Shown in pieces: positions 32,398-44,890 of a DNA stretch of 64,000 nucleotides (position 1 is its first letter; each line of letters starts with the position of its first letter). The DNA lies in the NCBI GenBank assembly GCA_037447655.1, contig JBBHKE010002689.1, positions 62,001 through 126,000 of the forward strand. The letters run 5' to 3'. The translations under genes and the position numbers were made by a program. This DNA comes from Zygnema cylindricum (Eukaryota; Streptophyta; Zygnematophyceae; Zygnematales; Zygnemataceae). Below the pieces are notes generated by a model, which saw only the letters and a list, made by a program, of their open reading frames with translations, ran no database searches and was not told where the DNA came from.

Positions 32398-35300
32398 TAG
32401 TGGTGTTGAGAGCTTTGCGAGGTTGTTTTGTGTTGTTCCATGATTCTGGTTGTGTCAGGAAAATTATGGTTTCATCCCTTAAATTTTGTTCATCGAAATG
32501 CTGGTTTTGTCGGTAGAATTATGGCAGTGCATATCCAGTATAGACCCACCGTTCCGCTGTCAATGTCGGGTCAAAACACCAAACACCTATGTAAATTTCC
32601 CTTGTCTTTTGTCTTCAACCAGGTGTGCGTTCTTTATGTTTTTGTTATTTTTTACATCATTGTATCAGAAGCCCTTCACATAATGATAATAATACTAATG
32701 AATGATGATGATGACCATCGTCATGATCATCTTCTTTACTTAATGGTTCAAGGAAAAGCTGCAGTTATTATAACTATGTGCAACCATAAGATGTGGACAT
32801 AACTCAAAATAAGCAAACAAATCTAGTATTGAGTGGTGAAGATTTCCAATTTCAATTTACCTTTAGGTCAGTCTTCAGGAAGTTATTACTATTGCAGAGC
32901 GAGACATGTACTTTTTCTAAGGGTCTGGTTAATCGATGCACCGAGCCAATAGCTAATACGCCAATTGTTTCTATATTGATATCCATTATGGAATATCACC
33001 AGAGTATCGGTACATATACTTTTGTACTATTCAGATGTTTCCTCAGTTGTTGACACTAAAGTGTTTCTCAACTTCGTATGCTTCAAAACACCGTAAATAT
33101 TTTAGTTTGTCCTTTGATTTTGGTTGTCAGACTTTGTCCTCAGTGTTTGGTAAAAAAATACTGGATATGTTTGCTGTATGTTATGAACTTAAGCTTGTTG
33201 GTCAGTTGTCATTAGATAACCCGATGAAGCCCTCGCTGTAACGCTCACGTTTGTTTGCGTTTTCGACTGATTTAGTTGCTTGTAAATTTTGTTTTTGATG
33301 TCAAGTAACTGGACAAGAATTCGCAAACAAGATAAAAGAAAGCAAAAGAGCTTATGCCAAAGGCTGACTTTTTGCATGGTTAACCGCTGAAATTGGTCCA
33401 TTTTTGCATGATTTGACTGTCATGTGATCCTTCCTCGTTCTGTGACTTTTCCAAAATATCTTTCTCGTATCTTTCTTGTCCTTTTGCCCGTTGTTAGGTT
33501 TCTGCAGTGTTGTCGGTTTATTATAGTTCGATCTGGTGTTAAATTTTCACATCATATTTGCCTTCCATTCCACAATCGTATTCAGATGGTCTGCCAGTGC
33601 ACTATCTCAACTACGATTGTACATGTATTTCAGAAGTTAAGAGAACATTAGAAAATGAAGCTTTGATCCACATCTTGTATTTTTTTTTCCTTTTAGATGC
33701 CTTGGTTGTTGTTGGCTTTTGCTAAGCGTAATCCCATGTGTTTCTATGTTATAAGTTGCTAAAATACTTTTTCCTACTATAGTGCTAATGACCTAAATGT
33801 ACAAAAAAATATACCGATTTATTGTAAAACGTCAGGGGGTCATTTAGTTTGGAAACCAATTAGTACAGCTCTTTAAAAGCAATGAAGGCATTCTTGAAAA
33901 TCCCGAGCGACCGGGATACAGAAGTAAATGTGAAGGATAAGGGGTTTTTGGGGACAGGTGTCAGTGCACATCATCTGGTATATTGTATCGATGTGCGCTT
34001 TTTATTGCTGTTTTCGCTTTGCCTTACCGTAACACCTAATCTCTCCGTCTTTAGAATTCCTTAAATTTGAATCTTTGTGCATAGGTTGAAACTTGCAAGT
34101 TTCTAATTAATTTTCATAGACGGCGCAAGTGTACGGAAACATCTGTACTTTTGGACGGTTACTTGTGTGGGAAAAATAGAAACGACAATCCAAAGTCTGA
34201 AATGCCGACACATCTTTGATACGAGTTACTGGCGGTTTAAACCTACTGCAAGCAATTTAGATATAGTTGAGAATGAGTAATGCGCCATTTGTCCTATACT
34301 GAGGCAATCTGGCATTTCACTTTTGGAACTACGATATAGATACTCATTGAAGTCTGTTGTTTCGTTTTCTTTGTTGGAGGTTTAAACTTCTATCTGGCAT
34401 TCTTTCTTTGTTGTTACGACAGTGTTTATTTGTCTAACTTCTTAAACCAAGGTTTTTCAGTTTCTTTTTGGCTGTTCTTTTTCTTTAATCCAATGTACTC
34501 TGTTTGCCATGGCAAATCACTGTTAGAAAACACAACCCACACAAAAAAAATCATTGGAAAACAAAATCGGTGAGGAATTGTGAGGCACACGAGCAGAATC
34601 ATAGGTTTCTTGTAACTTACTAAAAGAACAAGGTTAAAAAAACAACAGAAAAAGACGTCAATGGGCTGATACAGTACAATGTTCATTATAATAATACCAT
34701 CAAGTTTTATGCCAACTTTAAAATCCCAAAACCTATGGCTCATTAGTTGATGAAAGATATACCATCAGAAAATTTTGACGACTATGAAAAAAAACAAAAT
34801 AAACCATTAAAATAGCCGTTTTCCATTTTTTTTTTGTCTGGTCATTTTTCCCGACCGTGATTTGTTTTTTGGCGGACAGCCCCTCTCCCCACATTTTTTT
34901 TTTTAAGCCCACCATATGCAGTGTTTAAGAAATAATAAGACATGATTCGACACCATCGATTTTTTTTTTCTGCCCAAAACGGACCTGACAGTGACAATAT
35001 TTCAATAGTTTCATGAAGTAAAAGACCTGGGCTATAACTTTTAGCTTAAAACTACAGTTACTTGTGATTTTATCTCTTTTTGGTTTTATCTCCTTTAAAA
35101 GATAATTTAAACTTCGGCTGAAATGATGAAACAACTGGGAATCATACTGAAACAGAGGAACAAAGACGGAAATTTATAAACAAATTTAACGAACAAAAAC
35201 AAAAACAAGAAAACAAGTATTGGTGAGGGTTGAAAATTCAACTAAGCTCGCATTGGACAAACCAGTTAAGCAAAGTGGTAATCCAATTTAACTGTTACTT

Positions 35301-35664
35301 CAAAAGTTTCAACATTACTAAGTCACGATAAAATTTATTTGTCCTAAGCTGACGTGTCAGACCCTTAGGAGGGCACAAAGAATGTAGAGGGACATATTAT
35401 TGGTCAAAGTGAACAGCCTGCTTAAATCCTACCATAAACTTTAACAAATAAAACAGAAATTAAGGGTTTATAAAATCAGTTCATGTCGAAATGAGACCCA
35501 TTAAAGTGGAGGTCAGATTTATTCACAAACCACAAGACTAACCAATGTGACACCTTGGTGTCTCAATCCCACTATCTGTAACGATCTGATTTGCTATTTA
35601 TAAAAGGCAAGTTTCAAAATAGGTGAAGTACAAATACGAGAGGGATAAAGAGGCTTGGGTGAGG
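32398..35664. other. Intergenic region between SnRK1 and MurB
   Basis: No gene recognised on either strand; reading frames are short and low-complexity. The two genes converge here, so both 3' UTRs probably extend into the ends of this stretch. Confidence 0.5.
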
Positions 35665-38565
35665 TCATTGGAATGGAACATATAGAACCTCCTCCTGTAA
35701 CTCAATTCCCCTCTCATTTGTTGCTCGTAACTTAATATCGGCGATTAGAGCCAGCATGTCAGAGCATCTCGCGCCACTCTTATTTATGAGAAAATTGGCG
35801 TGTACATCCGATACAGATGCTCCTCCAATAGAGTGGCCTTTCAAGCCCAACTGGTCGATTACAGCTCCGGCTGACGGGCTTCCGTTTCCCGGATTTCGAA
35901 AAACACAACCGGCACTTTTCTCACGAACAGGCTGAGACTTCCTCCGTCTACACATGAAATAGTAAAGACATATGCGGTAAAGTTTCGATTCCTTACCCAC
36001 GACCTTAAGATGGATGTATCCGCTTCATAGAAAGTACTGAACAATTTTGGTGGCACTTTCCGCATACTAGATGTATGTTTACGACGACCATAGACTTAAC
36101 ATGAACAGCCAGTTGTTGAGGAAGGCATAGAGACCACAGACTCATTTACAGTGTATGACAAAGCAAATAAACTATGATCACAGTACTGCATTACTCGGTC
36201 CCTTTTAATACTTTTTTTTTTCACTTCCTTGCTTTTTTGTATATATTTTCACTCGTTATACTTACTCGGATCCTACTATATTTTCTAATTTCAATCCCTG
36301 CCTAGCACTTTAAAATCCAACATGCAACAAATGTTTGACCTTGTTGAAAACACCAGATAGTCAAGCTAACTTCTGGTTCTAGGAAAAAGCCATGAAGCAC
36401 ATAGCGATCAGGCAGGAAGAACAAAGGACATAAAGCTTGATGGAGACAAAAGTGTAATTGTACAATCAGCAAAACACGCACCGGTCCATAAACGTCATTT
36501 GACGTTGTCGTGCCTCTGTACATGGCTTAAGCTTGAATGTGACAGCTGTAATTACAGCCTGGCTAGCCATATTCTGAAATGGCGAGCTTCTGTAGCCATA
36601 GGTCAACTCGCCTTTGGCCCGTGAAAGCGTCCTCCTCTCCCCTTCATGCGAAACCATGTCAACAGACTGGAGGAAATCAGCAGTTTCCTGTGGGGAGAGG
36701 AAGAATATGTGCACGTATCATTTCAGTAGAAATTCAGTACAATTTGCAAGTCTCGCTCTAGTATTGGAATATAAACAACTACACTTGTATAATTACTATG
36801 CAAGTCCATGCATGTTGCTCCTAGTTATCACCAGCTAAAAAAGACTTCATGAAACCATCATCCTCCGAGGTGGGCCGATAGGAAGACTAAATGAATTGTC
36901 AAACTATGTTACTCTCTGCTGCTTTTCACCCAATGAATGTAAATCATTCCCAGGCATCCCTAGCCCACAGTGAAGAAGTTCAACTGTGTGTTGTAGCTAA
37001 CCCCTAACTATCAACACGCTTCACTTTGGTTTGAAGTAGGTCATATAAATGACAAGTCTCCCGGCTCCACTGACAATAACCTAAAGACCTTGACATATCC
37101 GCTTCCGATAGCTTTGGCAGTACGTGGAACTATTTAACGAGCGCCTTCAAACATTTCAAAAGAGAGTGATGGCACAAGGAGGTCAAGAAATACCTGTTGA
37201 TCTGCACCGGCGTTCATGAAAACTGCTCCCCCAACGGTACCAGGAATGCCACAAGCAAATTCTAAACCTGAAAAGTTGTTCTTTGATGCCAAAACTCCAA
37301 GCTGATTGAATGGATAACCGCTACCAACTCTAAATGTTCCGTCTACACCATTTATTAAAAATTCTATCCGGTTTACAATAACACATCCATTGAAGCCACG
37401 ATCGTCAAAGAGACAATTTGAGCCCTTCCCCACCACAAAAAACCGAATTTGATTCTGGTTACAATACCTGTCCCCATGCCATCAATGGGAATCAAAATAA
37501 ACTTAATTCACAATGAAGATAAGGCACATTGGTCGAATAAACATCAATGAGTTACGCAGAGGTAATAAAAAAACTAAGCAATATATAATCTATACGTTCG
37601 ACATAATAAAGAGACCAGTAGACCAGTAACTCTCCTTTCACCATTAATAGTACCCGATTCTGGTTTAGATAGCATAATAAGCTCAAAACCTAATCCCAGC
37701 CCCTTCAAATTATGCCAAGACTTGTCTAAATGCAAGTTCTAACAATCCTACATCATCTATTAAAGTGATAAGTACAAAGTCCTAAATCTTCAGGTGGAAA
37801 GGGCAAGTCCTTGGTCTTCAGGTCTGTGGCAAGATTCACCTATGTTCACAAAACGCTAATGTTGCATCATTGTTCAAAAACTAGGAAGGTTCCATTTTGC
37901 ATCTGCAAACTTCAAGGTACTTATATTTAAAACAATTTTGCATGAACCGGGGAAAGCACCATAGCAGTCTGTAAATATATCCTTGACCCAGTTCCACCAC
38001 ACATATATTAGTGTTGACAATACACTTACAGATGCTTAACAGATTTTGTTTTTGCGTTTTGTCTAGAGTATACAAGAACTCACATCAAAACATGCATCAT
38101 TTCCTCCTCCGTGTAGACTTCAATGAAGTACTTTGCAGGACCGCCTATGCCCAGCGTACAAATCTCGCTTAACAACTTTCCTTCTGTAAATTCTGGTCGT
38201 GTCTCCTTCCTTAAAACAGTGTGAACCGCTCCTCTTCTGATGGCAAAACCTTTGTCAGTATAGCTACTTTGCTCCAATTTCGAATGCGCTTGAGAAAGTA
38301 ACAGAGGCAATGACTGAGACAAGCATGTTGATTGCTTCTCAGAATTCAGCTTACTATCATTTTCTGAAAAAGAAGAGGACCCTATAGCCTTTACCGAGGC
38401 ATTAAAAGGCAAGCGATTGGTACGTAACCGCTTTGAATAGTAGCTGACATTGAAGAAAGTAGAATCAAAGGGCAAAGTTATTGACCTTGCAAACCTAGAG
38501 CTGAGAACATAGTCATTTTGGAAAACAAGACCACGACAGTAGTCCCACTGACAGAGGCAATGCAT
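35665..38565 (-). CDS. murB: UDP-N-acetylenolpyruvoylglucosamine reductase (MurB), predicted plastid form, 4 exons
   Basis: MurB is the FAD/NADPH enzyme that reduces UDP-GlcNAc-enolpyruvate to UDP-MurNAc, the second committed step of peptidoglycan precursor synthesis. Exons on the minus strand: 38565-38084, 37467-37194, 36687-36482, 35947-35665. Introns are GT-AG with matched phases, giving 414 residues. Residues 1 to about 110 form a Ser/Arg-rich leader with no MurB similarity, consistent with a plastid transit peptide (inference). The FAD domain starts near [10 protein letters not shown] and carries VVGKGSN (172-178) and [17 protein letters not shown] (233-249). Catalytic arginine is Arg285 in YGYRSS, and the C-terminal catalytic glutamate lies in LQEEV. 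The position of the classic catalytic serine (SAGS in E. coli) is Cys335 in [10 protein letters not shown] believe this variant is known in other MurB proteins. The gene is intact. It faces SnRK1 tail to tail and is on the same strand as the bilin reductase. Confidence 0.95.
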
Positions 38566-39671
38566 TGTTGCAAAGGAGAAAGCAAAGAGATTTACATTTG
38601 GCTAAAAATATAAGAAAAGAAAAGGAAAGAGAGAAGAAATATCTTTAACTGGTCACAAACCTAACGAATTGCAACAGGCAAATTTGCGAACTTTTAAATG
38701 AGGAAACGTGCGCTGAGGGAAACCTTCAAAATTGCAGTGTTGCGTACCGTTCCGCATTTTCCTCTACATGCTACGGATAGGATATTCGGAAGTAGGATTA
38801 CAGTATATATGTTTCATTCGTACTATGCGCACGGTAAAAAACTTTGAAAAAGAATGCATATTCGCATTATTCAAAATTTCACATTTTTTAAAATGCGTTG
38901 ACTGACTTTGACTAATTATATAATAAAAATACGAAAAACTCCATTTTTTTTAATCATAATAAAATATAATACGACATCATAAACGATTAAAGTATTAAAT
39001 ATTAATCGATACCTCTATGCTCCAAACTAAATAATACTGCAACTTAGGGTATGTGCTCATGTATTAAACTACCGGGTTTTCTTTGTCGTTTTACTCCCAA
39101 CGAAGAAATCTCATTTTGGCGGTTTCAAATTTTCAACCCACGGGCACGCGAACCAACGCAGAAAAATACTTTATCATAAACCATCTCGCAATTTTGATTT
39201 TAGTTAAAGTATCAATTTGACAGCAAATTAAAAATGTACACGCAAATGAAAAATGTCCAAGCAGGCGCCACACGAGATGGAAATTTTTAGCACTAGGGAG
39301 AATACTCGCTATTTTTTTCATTGCTCATCACGCGCATCTACGTAGAAAAATTGCAGGTAAACAATTTTAAACTTTTAACCCCATTTTTTTTTTGCGTTAA
39401 TATTGGTACTGATTAAATAGTGTTAGTTACTAATTTCGATGTTTTTAAATAGTGTAGCGGACGAAATGTGTCAGTCCGTACTAAATCTTGTAATTATTCT
39501 GTACAGACGTACAAAATAAGTGTCAAATAAGGGCGTCGAAAGTGGAAATTGAGTGCGTCGCACGGAAAATCGTACGCCGATTTGATTCTAAGTCATAAAG
39601 ACGAGGGAAAATCGCGAGAACCTGTTCTCACATGTTCAAGCGTCGAATATGTGAACACAGGCTATAGCGGC
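38566..39671. other. MurB upstream region and gene-free DNA
   Basis: The first part should hold the MurB promoter and 5' UTR; no clear TATA box can be assigned. From about 38750 the sequence becomes AT-rich repeat-like DNA without recognisable ends. Confidence 0.4.
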
Positions 39672-40636
39672 CAGAGGTCGCAAACGGTCAACCGAAACCG
39701 TGACTGACCGTTAACCGACCGCCCGCGCCGGATCCGGAACGGATTCGGTTGCCAAATTTTGGGGGTCGGGCGGTTACGGTCGGTTGATTCACCAGGAAAA
39801 AAAAACGGTCGGTTACGGTCGGTCAACCAAAAAACAAAAAAAAATGAAAAATTTGTACTGTCCCTATAATCCAACATTCTTGTACTTTGTACTCTTTGGC
39901 ATCGTGGAAGTACGTCACATCATGATTAGCGTCGCAAATCTGACACGGTACTGTAGTAAGCTATTTATTTCGCAAATCAAAGGGAACGCGACAAAGCGTC
40001 GCAAAGCTGACACGGTGGTACACTATTCATTTCGAAAATTTTAGGGAACGCGACAAAGCGTCGCAAATCTGACACGGTAGTACAATATTCATTTCGCAAA
40101 TCTTAGGCAACGCGACAAAGAGTCGCAAATCTGACACAGTACACCGCCAATCGTTATTAGCGTGTAAGTTTTTTTAGCGTATACGAATAATTAGCGTGGT
40201 TTACGCTAATTGGGAATTTGGAAATTTTCGAAGAAATCGTCTATTCTAATTAGGAATTAGGGTTTTTTTAAATAGTGTGGATAATTCTATTTGAGAATAA
40301 AAAAAAAAGCGGGACGGAATTAGCGTACACAACGCTAATAACGATTGGCTGTGTAGTACACTATTCATTTCGCAAATCTTAGGGAACGCGACAAATCGTA
40401 ATTATTGGCTTATTCCGTCGTACATTGATTAATTTTGTACTTTTTTGGTTACGGGCGGGCACGGTTAGTCGCGAAAAATCAAGATTCGGTTATTTTTTTT
40501 TTTCGTAAACGATGGTCGGTTAACGGTTAACAATTTTGGAGCGTGACAAAACTCGGTCGGGCGTCGGTTACTCAGATTTTGAAAAAAAAAAACGGTTCGT
40601 TTCGGGTATGAATTTTTTTGACTTTTGCGACCTCTG
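39672..40636. mobile_element. Non-autonomous hAT-type element, CAGAGGTCGCAAA family, copy 1 (965 bp)
   Basis: Starts CAGAGGTCGCAAACGGTCAACC and ends TTTTGCGACCTCTG, with a perfect 8-bp target duplication ATAGCGGC on both sides. The interior has about 3.5 tandem ~64-bp units (GCGTCGCAAATCTGACACGG..., 39929-40141) and a nested TA-MITE at 40142-40353. No transposase. Confidence 0.9.
40142..40353. mobile_element. MITE, CACCGTGAATCG family, copy 2, nested in hAT copy
   Basis: Ends CACCGCCAATCGTTATTAGCG and CGCTAATAACGATTGGCTGTG, TA on both sides. It sits inside a tandem unit that elsewhere reads GACACGGTAGTACACTATTC without interruption, so the empty site is visible. Confidence 0.88.
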
Positions 40637-40654
40637 ATAGCGGCTACCCTAAAT

Positions 40655-41952
40655 CAGGGGTCGTAAACGGGCAACCGAAACCGTGACCGACTGTTAACCG
40701 ACCGCCCGCGCCGGATCCGGCACGGATTCGGTTGCCAAATTTTAAGGGCCGGGCGGTTGCGGTCAGTTGATTCACCAGGAAAACAAAAACGGTCGGTTAC
40801 GGGTCAACCAAAAAACCAAAAAAAATGAAAATTTTGTATTGTCCAAGTGTCCATACAATCCAACATTATTGTACTTTGTACTCTTTGGTATCATGGAAGT
40901 CCATGACATCATGATTAGCGTCGCAAATCTGACACGGTAGTAACACTTCATTTCGCAAATCTTAAAGAACGCGACAAAGCGTCGCAAATTTGACACGGTA
41001 CACCGCGCATCGTTATTAGTGTCAAGGTCACTAATTTGGGTTCTTAAAATTTTGATTTTTTTCCAAAAATAGTGTACGTGATTTTAATTTTTCCTTGACG
41101 TTAATTGAGGTTCCGTACAAATTAGCGTACAGAACGAAAGTACATTAATATGTAAATAGTGTGGTGTACGGTCTATGTCAGACCGTACATAAATGTACCT
41201 TTTTAAGTGAAAATTTTACAAAAAATGAATTAAATCATACGCGTTCGCATAGGAACGTGCGCTAAAAATACGGGATTGGTCTGACATGTAAATAAGTCTG
41301 ACATGTACGGATATTTAAATTTCACTACGGTGTACAATTTTTTATATTTTGTACGGATCATATAATAATGTATATAATCGTACAGAAAATTTTCCATTTT
41401 TGCTGTTCCAAATTAGCGTTAACACTGAAATTAGAATAAACCTTTTTTTTTTTAATTTTCAAATTATTAATTAGCGTCAATGACGGTATATTTACTTACA
41501 CACTATTTAAACTTTGACACTAATAACGATGCGCGGTGTAGTACACTATTCATTTCGCAAATCTTAGGGAACGCGACAAAGCGTCGCAAATCTGACACGG
41601 TAGTACACTATTCATTTCGCAAATCTTAAGGCACGCGACAAAGCGTCGCAAATCTGAGACGTTAGTAAACACTATTCATTTCGCAAATCTAACGTAACGT
41701 GACAAATCGTAATTATTGGCTTATTCATACGTCGTACATTAGTTAATTTTGTACTTTTTCGGTTTCGGGCGGGCACGGTTAGTCGCGAGAAATCGAGTTT
41801 CGGTTAACTTTTATTTTCGTAAATGCCGGTCGGTTAACGGTTAACAATTTTGGAGCGTGACATAACCCGGTCTAGCGTCGGTTACTCAGATTTTGAAAAA
41901 AAAAAAAACGGTCGATTTCGGTTAAGTAAAATTTTGACTTTTGCAACCTCTG
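40655..41952. mobile_element. Non-autonomous hAT-type element, CAGAGGTCGCAAA family, copy 2 (1.3 kb)
   Basis: Starts CAGGGGTCGTAAACGGGCAACC and ends TTTTGCAACCTCTG, with a perfect 8-bp target duplication CCCTAAAT. Same interior as copy 1, including ~64-bp units near 40915-41000 and 41540-41700. It carries a nested MITE at 41001-41538. Only 18 bp separate it from copy 1. Confidence 0.9.
41001..41538. mobile_element. MITE, CACCGTGAATCG family, copy 3, nested in hAT copy
   Basis: 538 bp, ends CACCGCGCATCGTTATTAGTG and CACTAATAACGATGCGCGGTG, TA duplicated. Inserted at the same TA of the tandem unit as copy 2, but its interior differs and is longer. Confidence 0.88.
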
Positions 41953-41960
41953 CCCTAAAT

Positions 41961-43063
41961 ACATGGGAATGTGTATCGGTTTCTTAACTCTACTAGCGAT
42001 TCATGGTGTACTTTAAACATCTTTTAAAAGAACTCCGTACATTATATCCGTTCTTATTTTTTCATACACGAAAAGTATACGAATTTTACGAAAAGTTCAA
42101 AAACTAAAAAAAATAACTCATTTTCATAAAAAAATCAAAATCCGTACGAATGAAACCTCTATGGATTACACAGTAACATTAGTGTAAAGAAATCATTAAG
42201 GGTTCAATGACCAAAAGCCAAAAAAACTTTAATACTAAGGGTATCGTTCCATCAGACGAAAAGTGGGGAAGTTTACAGAAATCTGCAACTATCCGTACCA
42301 AACCGTACCGGTTATTTTGTTTTCATACGAAAAACAACATTAAAGAGAATCTTGCCAATACTCTCCGAAGGTCTAGGAGGTAATACCGACCGTCGGATGT
42401 TCATCTGCGAGTCGTTCGCTTCATTTTTCTCTATAACTGTCAACCCACCTCGAGGAGGTGGGTTGGCAGATACAGAAAAAAAAAATCGTGACACGCTGGA
42501 CGATTAAGCTACGTGTCACGATGCACAACCAACGAAAAATCACAAGATTTTCACATGACACGTGCTTTCCAAAATACAACCGAAAATAAAAATGTCATTT
42601 CGTAACATTCCTTCGTCACGCGATTTAACATTAAAGTATTTAATACTACATTTTATATTCAGTCCATTAATTCATATGGTTCATTAGATTGAGATCGAAC
42701 ACTCAAATTAATGTGAAACTTTTACGCTTAATCAAACCCCCTACATGAACGAAACGTGAATTAAACCATCCATTTGGCTTTGTCATCTTCTTCTACATAC
42801 ATGAACATTTCTGCCATGGATTTTGATAGCAAATAATTAACAAACCCGTAACATACGAGTATTTAGCGTAAATTTTGGTATTTTTCATGAAATATATTTA
42901 TTAGATGTTAACTTCTGTCCCGTGATACAATTTAGTCTGTTGTTTCATTTCTTCGGGTAACTCGCATCGACGACATCCTGGTAGTTGTCGTGGCCACCTT
43001 GACGTCGTCGGCCGCGGGTCAACTATCGCGATCACTTTGTCGTCGTCGCTGTACTGTAGTGTA
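41961..43063. other. Gene-free region
   Basis: AT-rich, with isolated MITE-like end words (AGCGATTCATGGTGTA near 41998) but no complete element and no gene. Confidence 0.45.
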
Positions 43064-43261
43064 CACCGTGAATCGTTATTAACCTTATGTACGCTATATC
43101 GGCACCCCAAAATTTTGACATTGATACCTTAAATATAATAAATTACACTATTTAAGGACGTGGACCATAATCTGCCACGTCTCCTGGCACTAAATTAGAA
43201 TTAATGACGCTAATTTTTCTTTACACTATTAATTTTTATTAGCTAATAACGATTAAAGGTG
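43064..43261. mobile_element. MITE, CACCGTGAATCG family, copy 4
   Basis: 198 bp, near-identical sister of 32199-32397, with TA on each side. The very similar interior suggests recent mobilisation of this subfamily. Confidence 0.88.
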
Positions 43262-43450
43262 TAGCTTTCATAGTCCAACTTTTATTGTCTGCGTTCACAT
43301 AAGTCGAAGTTTGAACATGTGAGAACAAGTTCGTGAGATTTCCCCTGGTCTGTGTCGGTACGAGGTGAGCTTCACGTGTCGACGTCGTTATCTGACAAAG
43401 TGACAATTCTACGAGGTGCTAACGGACAAACTGGCACTCGCCGGACAGTA

Positions 43451-43587
43451 CACTTTATAATTCCCTATTGAAATAGTGGGAATGACGCTATAAAATCGGA
43501 TCTATTATAAGGTTAAAAAAAATACAATTTGGATATAATTTAGGGGCGCGCAACTAGTGTTAATAACACCAATAGCGATTCACGGTG
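43451..43587. mobile_element. MITE, CACCGTGAATCG family, copy 5, damaged
   Basis: The right end AATAGCGATTCACGGTG plus TA is clear. The left end CACTTTATAATTCC is only weakly related, so this is a truncated or recombined copy. Confidence 0.5.
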
Positions 43588-43617
43588 TACTTTTAAGTCG
43601 AGAACTACAGTACAGTA

Positions 43618-44116
43618 CACCGCGAATCGTAATTAGAGTTATGTACGCTAATTCCGTCACCCAAAATTTTGACTCTATCACTCTAAATAGAGTACATTAT
43701 TCTAAATTATTCTTTACGTTATTTAAGGTACTTTTTGAATGAGAGTTAATAACTCTAATACAATGCCGTTTTAAATAGTGTGGCGTACGATCGGTGTCTG
43801 ACCGTGCAAAACCGTACTTTATTAAGTAAAAAAATACAAATAATGATTTAGTACATGCCGTTTTAAGTAACTGCGTTTTAACAAACCGCGTAATGCAAAC
43901 GTCATAATGACGTGAAACTGTACGTTTTGTCAGATTCCGTACTTGTACTTAATTTACGGTGGATATATTAAGCGCCCAAATTAGAGTTATTGATAAATTA
44001 TAGTAAATTTCCTTTTTGAAAAAGTTATATCACACAAATTAGAGTTTATAACTCTATTTATTTTTTTTGCTATTTTTACTCTAATTTTTTCTTTACTCTA
44101 ATAACGATTCGCGGTG
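43618..44116. mobile_element. MITE, CACCGTGAATCG family, copy 6
   Basis: 499 bp from CACCGCGAATCGTAATTAGAG to CTCTAATAACGATTCGCGGTG, TA on each side. Interior resembles copy 3 in containing repeated TTAGAGT/ACTCTAA words. Confidence 0.85.
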
Positions 44117-44890
44117 TACTAAACCTTGCGATTTTTCGCATGCGCAAGCACGCTGATTGGGGCCACACCTTGTTGTCTCCCCGCGACAGTATGTTTAGGG
44201 TTATTTTATTTCTTGTTTTTGTTTTATTATAAAAAAACACAAAACAAACCCTATGACCCTATTGAGATACCCGATTACAGCGTGTGGGACCTTAACGTTA
44301 CAGTGCGGACACATTGAGACAAGGTTTTTTTAACTACCGTGCCTCGTAACGAACCTAGGTTGTACGTATCAGCTTGTAATTTTTTGGCCAGATTTTGTAT
44401 GGATCCGCCTATAAATTCGGAATTGTAGGAGATCCTGACGTTGCGATCTCCATTTGACAAAGAGTTCAACAAAGATTGGGTAAGGATAGAAAATTTACTT
44501 ATGAAATCATATTGCCAAATCTCTTTTTGGAGCAACCATGTTGCTATATTGATCTACAAAATCTTCTCAGATGAATTTGACCATCAAACATTTTGGAAGA
44601 ACTTGAGTTCCAAACATTTAGCTTGCACTCTTGTTGTACGTAAAGTTCTCTTGTTGGAGAATCTCTCCTTTAACACCTAAGCAAGGGATAAGAAATTATA
44701 GATGGCATGAAACTATGAGGTTTTTATCTAATTAGAGGCATAACATAATTGGTTTTATGCGTATAAACCTAACATGCACTTTAACCGAGTTCTTGTCCCA
44801 AAAGCATCCAAAAAAGTGTATTTCTACTTGCAATTTCTATTATTATGGCCGTTGATTGTGATGGTATTGGATTTGCTTGTTGTTGATATT
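44117..44890. other. Gene-free region
   Basis: Short open stretches on both strands around 44275-44680 overlap each other and show no recognisable domain; I see no supported gene. Confidence 0.4.

Noticed and set aside
44275-44680. Overlapping ORFs on both strands near a MITE
   Set aside because: No domain is recognisable and both strands are open over the same stretch, so neither can be supported as a gene.
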